A stretch of DNA of 8,503 nucleotides, from positions 776 through 9,278 of the forward strand of contig DUGL01000061.1 in assembly GCA_013331415.1 (NCBI GenBank). Direction: 5' to 3'. This document shows positions 6,158-8,503 of this stretch, in pieces (within the stretch, counting starts at the first letter, position 1; every line of letters begins with the position of its first letter). Made by a program: the position numbers and the translations under genes. The stretch comes from Methanoregulaceae archaeon (lineage in GTDB: Archaea > Halobacteriota > Methanomicrobia > Methanomicrobiales > Methanospirillaceae). Under the pieces are notes generated by a model, which saw nothing but the letters and a program-made list of their open reading frames with translations, was not told the origin of the DNA and did not search any database.

Positions 6158-6829
6158 ATGAAAGGACAGGGACGTATACACGGTGTTACCGTGCCGGAAG
6201 CATATGACCACCTCATCGGGCGCATCGTGCCAAGCCAGCCATTGCTCCTCCAGACCGCTCTTGATTACCTGCCGCCTTCACCGGAGCTTGTTCTCGAACT
6301 GGGCTGTGGCACCGGGATACTGACCGGGTTGCTCCGTGCAGCGTGTCCGGATTGCGCCCTTACCGCACTTGATATCGACCCCGAGATGCTTGCGATCGCG
6401 GCGGCAAAACCAGAGCTGAAGGGCGTCAGGTTCATTGCCGGGGACCTTCGTGACCCGTGGCCGGGAGAGTGCTCCGATGTGATCATCACCGCTCTCTGCC
6501 TCCACCACGTCTCTCTGGCAGAGAGATCAGAGGTCGCGGAAAGAGCTGCCCGCCTGCTCCGACCGGGCGGGCGGTTTATCTGCGCAGATATTTTCCGGGC
6601 TGAACAGGAGTGGGAGGAGGATCTGCTCACAGAATCATGGCGCCGTGCCATGGCACGGGAAGGTGCCCCGGGGGATGTTATTGAGGGTATGATCCTGCAG
6701 CGGGCGAACCGCATGCCGCACCTGAGCACGGTTTCCTGGTTCCAGGATCGGCTCAGAGAAGCAGGATTTTCCCGTGTGGTGGTTCCCTTCACCGCCGGGT
6801 TTGTCGCACTCGTTGTGGGTATACGGTGA
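6158..6829 (+). CDS. Class I SAM-dependent methyltransferase, substrate unknown
   Basis: This 223-residue cytosolic protein carries the Rossmann methyltransferase motifs in order: motif I LELGCGTG (46-53) for SAM binding, the acidic strand end LDIDPEML (71-78), motif II-like GDLRDPWP (95-102), then VIITALCLHHV (108-118) and LLRPGGRF (133-140). It resembles the UbiE/Methyltransf_11/25 type acting on small molecules, but nothing visible fixes the acceptor. The C-terminal part (about 145-195, with EQEWEEDLLTESWRRAMAREG) is probably the lid or substrate domain. The start is well supported by a strong ribosome binding site nine bases upstream. It is transcribed divergently from the metal transporter operon through a shared control region, so joint regulation is possible, and it ends before a clear terminator. 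It is monocistronic in this window. Confidence 0.88.
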   Translation: MKGQGRIHGVTVPEAYDHLIGRIVPSQPLLLQTALDYLPPSPELVLELGCGTGILTGLLRAACPDCALTALDIDPEMLAIAAAKPELKGVRFIAGDLRDPWPGECSDVIITALCLHHVSLAERSEVAERAARLLRPGGRFICADIFRAEQEWEEDLLTESWRRAMAREGAPGDVIEGMILQRANRMPHLSTVSWFQDRLREAGFSRVVVPFTAGFVALVVGIR

Positions 6830-6910
6830 GGGCCACTCCGCAGTATGAGGAGCGGTGAGGAAGAACGGACGTTCCGGAGGCATCCTGCTGTGGCCAGGGG
6901 TGTGCTCCCC

Positions 6911-6938
6911 GGGCTTTTGGCCCCTCAACTTTTTTTTT
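6911..6938 (+). terminator. Terminator after the methyltransferase gene
   Basis: A short stem (GGGC, loop TTTTG, GCCC at 6911-6923) is followed after six bases by a run of nine T (6930-6938). Archaeal RNA polymerase terminates on such U-tracts even with weak stems. An upstream GGGG/CCCC pair (6897-6900 with 6907-6910) may add structure. Confidence 0.65.
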
Positions 6939-6958
6939 GCGGGACCTCATGAGAGATC

Positions 6959-6972
6959 CATGGAAAACCATG
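6959..6972. repeat. Small perfect inverted repeat CATGG-AAAA-CCATG
   Basis: Five-base arms around an A4 loop lie in the convergent gap between the methyltransferase terminator and the end of the deaminase gene. Read on the minus strand the loop is TTTT, so it could help terminate deaminase transcripts, but no T-run follows. The rest of the 205-base gap (6830-7034) shows no gene or RNA I can support. Confidence 0.25.
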
Positions 6973-7034
6973 TCTGCCAGACGATTTCCAGAGCCGGTGT
7001 CTGGAACAGGGAACCTCACACGGATCCCGGATCG

Positions 7035-7511
7035 TCACTCCCCGAGCGCCTCGCGGCTCCGCTTCTGGTACAGGACAACCGGGTCGATCTCCTCGTACGT
7101 GGCCGGCCCCGTCCGCATGATGATCGTCCCGACCCCGGCATTCACGATCATCTTGGAGCAGAGGAAGCAGGGCCAGATCTGTGTCAGTTCCCCGGTATCA
7201 ACCTCGTACCCGGCGAGGTAGAGCGTACACCCCCGCGCCAGCTTGCCCGCCTGGAGGAGCGCGTTCATCTCGGCATGCACGCTCCGGCACTTCTCGTAGT
7301 TTGAGCCCGAAGGGACCGCATGGTCCTTGCGCCAGCACCTCTTGAGCTCGGTGCAGTCCACCTGCTTCCGGGGGGCACCCGTGTACCCGGTCGATACGAT
7401 GGTGTTGTACTCGTCCACGATGATTGCCCCGAAGTTTCGCCGGAGGCAGGTACCCTGGTGGGCACACCGGTGGGCGAGGTCGAGGAAGTACTGGTGCCGG
7501 TCCGTTCTCAT
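7035..7511 (-). CDS. Deoxycytidylate (dCMP)/cytidine deaminase-family zinc enzyme
   Basis: This 158-residue protein is a CDA-superfamily deaminase, most like dCMP deaminase, which turns dCMP into dUMP as the precursor of dTMP. The catalytic zinc site is intact: H79-A-E81 (E81 as proton shuttle) and P114-C115-x-x-C118. The GYTGAPR block (42-48) is typical of dCMP deaminase/ComEB proteins. Extra residues C22, C53, H64 and C75 could form a second, structural zinc site like that known in some dCMP deaminases. Length is normal for the family. The ATG has no Shine-Dalgarno (the preceding bases are pyrimidine-rich), but a TATA-like element lies about 26 bases upstream, suggesting leaderless translation. 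It is divergent from the metallo-beta-lactamase gene and convergent with the methyltransferase. A related specificity (cytidine or tRNA-type deamination) is less likely but cannot be excluded. Confidence 0.92.
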   Translation of the reverse strand: MRTDRHQYFLDLAHRCAHQGTCLRRNFGAIIVDEYNTIVSTGYTGAPRKQVDCTELKRCWRKDHAVPSGSNYEKCRSVHAEMNALLQAGKLARGCTLYLAGYEVDTGELTQIWPCFLCSKMIVNAGVGTIIMRTGPATYEEIDPVVLYQKRSREALGE

Positions 7512-7532
7512 GGGAGGAGGGTTGTTTCCGTA

Positions 7533-7543
7533 TGCTAAAAACC
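7533..7543 (-). promoter_or_regulatory. TATA-like promoter element of the deaminase gene
   Basis: On the minus strand GGTTTTTAGCA is centred about 26 bases before the deaminase ATG, so the transcript would start at about the ATG. The absence of a Shine-Dalgarno agrees with this. The match to the TATA consensus is moderate. Confidence 0.4.
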
Positions 7544-7575
7544 CTGCAGTATCACAGGGATCTCGAAAACCCCCG

Positions 7576-7583
7576 TTTTATTA
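7576..7583 (+). promoter_or_regulatory. TATA-like promoter element of the metallo-beta-lactamase gene
   Basis: TTTTATTA stands out in GC-rich surroundings. A start about 26 bases downstream (near 7606) gives a leader of about 48 bases that would begin just ahead of the perfect hairpin at 7614-7634. Confidence 0.5.
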
Positions 7584-7613
7584 CATCCCGGCGAGATAGG
7601 AGTACCAGTACAG

Positions 7614-7634
7614 TACCACCCCACAGGGGTGGTA
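7614..7634. repeat. Perfect 9-bp inverted repeat with 3-base loop in the metallo-beta-lactamase leader
   Basis: Arms TACCACCCC and GGGGTGGTA are exactly complementary around an ACA loop. It can act as a DNA operator just after the transcription start or as a stable GC-rich RNA hairpin in the 5' leader, ending 19 bases before the ATG. Three AGTAC copies (7601-7605, 7607-7611, 7612-7616) directly precede and touch it. No T-run follows, so it is not a simple terminator. Confidence 0.6.
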
Positions 7635-7653
7635 AACGAGCGGATAGTGCACC

Positions 7654-8503
7654 ATGGAAAACCGGGTCTGGACCAGGGTTGCGGGACTGCCGGAGACGCA
7701 GATCTACCCCTACCTCCGGAAGCCCGACATCATCTCGTCAAACTCCTTCATCATCGCAGATGAGAGCCGGATCGTGGTGATCGACCCGGGGGGCCTCCCG
7801 GACCAGGCAGCAACGCTTGCGGCCGAGATAAACCGTATCCAGGACGAAAGCGAGCGCCCGGTCTCTGTGTACCTCACGCACAGCCACCTTGACCACTGCC
7901 TCCAGCTGATGCAGATCCTGGATGTCCGGAGCTCCCGGCCTGTGTCCGTCGTTGCCCATGCCTATGCGGCTGATGCGCTTGAAGGCCAGGACTCCCGTGC
8001 GACGGTTGCCGACCTGCTGGGCCTCGAGATGGCGAAGGTCTCGGTCGGGACACGGCTCTTCTCAGGCAGGCAGACGGGTGAAGGGGTTGTCGTGTGCACC
8101 GGAGATTCCGGAGAACTCCGGTGTGACGTCTTGCCCGGCGAAGACGGGGCAATGAGCCAGGTCCCGGAGGCTTCGGCAGGCACCCCCATCACCTGCTACC
8201 ATACACCAGGGCACACCCCGGACAGCATCAGTATCCGGATCGGCCCCCTCCTCTTTGTCGGTGACATCCCCTTTGCCGCGAGCCCGGGGGTTGCCGGCCT
8301 CCATGGCTGGAATCAGGAAGACCTGGTATCATCGATCGGACACATCCGCGGGCTGCTTGGGAGCGGTGAGATCAGTTCCTGCCTCCCGGGTCACGGGCGG
8401 GTACTCTCCGCGGGTGAGGCAGCAGATCTCCTCCGGGGGGTACAGGCCGAGGCAGAAAAACTCGGCGGCATCTCGGTCATCAGCCCGGAGCGGGCGCGGG
8501 CGA
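7654..8503 (+). CDS. Metallo-beta-lactamase-fold hydrolase (3' partial)
   Basis: The frame opens at the ATG at 7654 and is still open at the window edge, with 283 codons visible. The metallo-beta-lactamase fold is shown by the metal-binding series THSHLDH (75-81: H76, H78, D80, H81), HTPGHTPDS with H187, GD with D204, and PGHG with H247; all the usual dinuclear-site ligands are present. The sequence before it (SNSFIIADESRIVVIDPGG, 29-47) is the typical first strand pair. An in-frame TAG lies nine bases upstream, so the ATG is the first possible start; no clear Shine-Dalgarno precedes it. Members with this motif set include glyoxalase II-like thioester hydrolases, lactonases and many uncharacterised enzymes. 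The stretch after residue 265 (EAEKLGGISVISPE) suggests a further region beyond the window. Substrate unknown; antibiotic hydrolysis is not implied. Confidence 0.9.
   Translation, partial: MENRVWTRVAGLPETQIYPYLRKPDIISSNSFIIADESRIVVIDPGGLPDQAATLAAEINRIQDESERPVSVYLTHSHLDHCLQLMQILDVRSSRPVSVVAHAYAADALEGQDSRATVADLLGLEMAKVSVGTRLFSGRQTGEGVVVCTGDSGELRCDVLPGEDGAMSQVPEASAGTPITCYHTPGHTPDSISIRIGPLLFVGDIPFAASPGVAGLHGWNQEDLVSSIGHIRGLLGSGEISSCLPGHGRVLSAGEAADLLRGVQAEAEKLGGISVISPERARA

Noticed and set aside
6855..7304. 149-residue plus-strand open frame from the convergent gap into the deaminase gene
   Set aside because: It crosses the T9 terminator and lies antisense to the well-supported deaminase; its translation shows no domain.
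1..8503. CRISPR array, tRNA, rRNA, insertion sequence or prophage
   Set aside because: No regularly spaced repeats, no transposase or integrase frames, no terminal inverted repeats and no cloverleaf-like stretch were seen in the intergenic regions.

Overview
The window reads as a chromosomal segment of a methanogenic archaeon, most likely a member of the Methanomicrobiales. The grounds are the archaeal type of CobN/BchH chelatase subunit, an FmdE-family protein, archaeal TATA-type promoters (several placed so that transcripts would be leaderless), a poly-T terminator, and a substrate-binding protein held by a C-terminal hydrophobic anchor. Genes are GC-rich and the intergenic promoters are distinctly AT-rich. 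The genus cannot be fixed from this sequence alone.

Layout. (1) 1-2964, plus strand: the C-terminal ~987 residues of a large CobN/BchH-type metal chelatase subunit; its 5' end lies outside the window. (2) 2993-6018, minus strand: a compact four-gene operon running right to left: an FmdE-like metal-binding protein with a His-rich N-terminus, then the ATPase, permease and secreted substrate-binding protein of a TroA/ZnuABC-type metal ABC transporter. It converges on cobN with only 28 bases between them. (3) 6019-6157: a divergent promoter region rich in GTAT/ATAC half-sites, including two perfect 7-bp inverted repeats. (4) 6158-6829, plus strand: a class I SAM-dependent methyltransferase with a good Shine-Dalgarno site, followed by a hairpin/T9 terminator. 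(5) 7035-7511, minus strand: a dCMP/cytidine deaminase-family zinc enzyme. (6) 7512-7653: a second divergent promoter region holding a perfect 9-bp hairpin. (7) 7654 to the end, plus strand: a metallo-beta-lactamase-fold protein cut by the window edge.

How the genes may work together. The most coherent story is metal handling: an uptake transporter whose first operon gene encodes a likely cytosolic metal-binding protein, next to (but convergent with, not co-transcribed with) a tetrapyrrole metal chelatase subunit. The binding protein lacks the His ligands usual for zinc/manganese TroA proteins, so the transported metal or metal complex may be something else; cobalt or nickel would fit the neighbourhood, but that is inference. 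The methyltransferase, deaminase and metallo-beta-lactamase look like ordinary standalone genes with no demonstrated link to this system.
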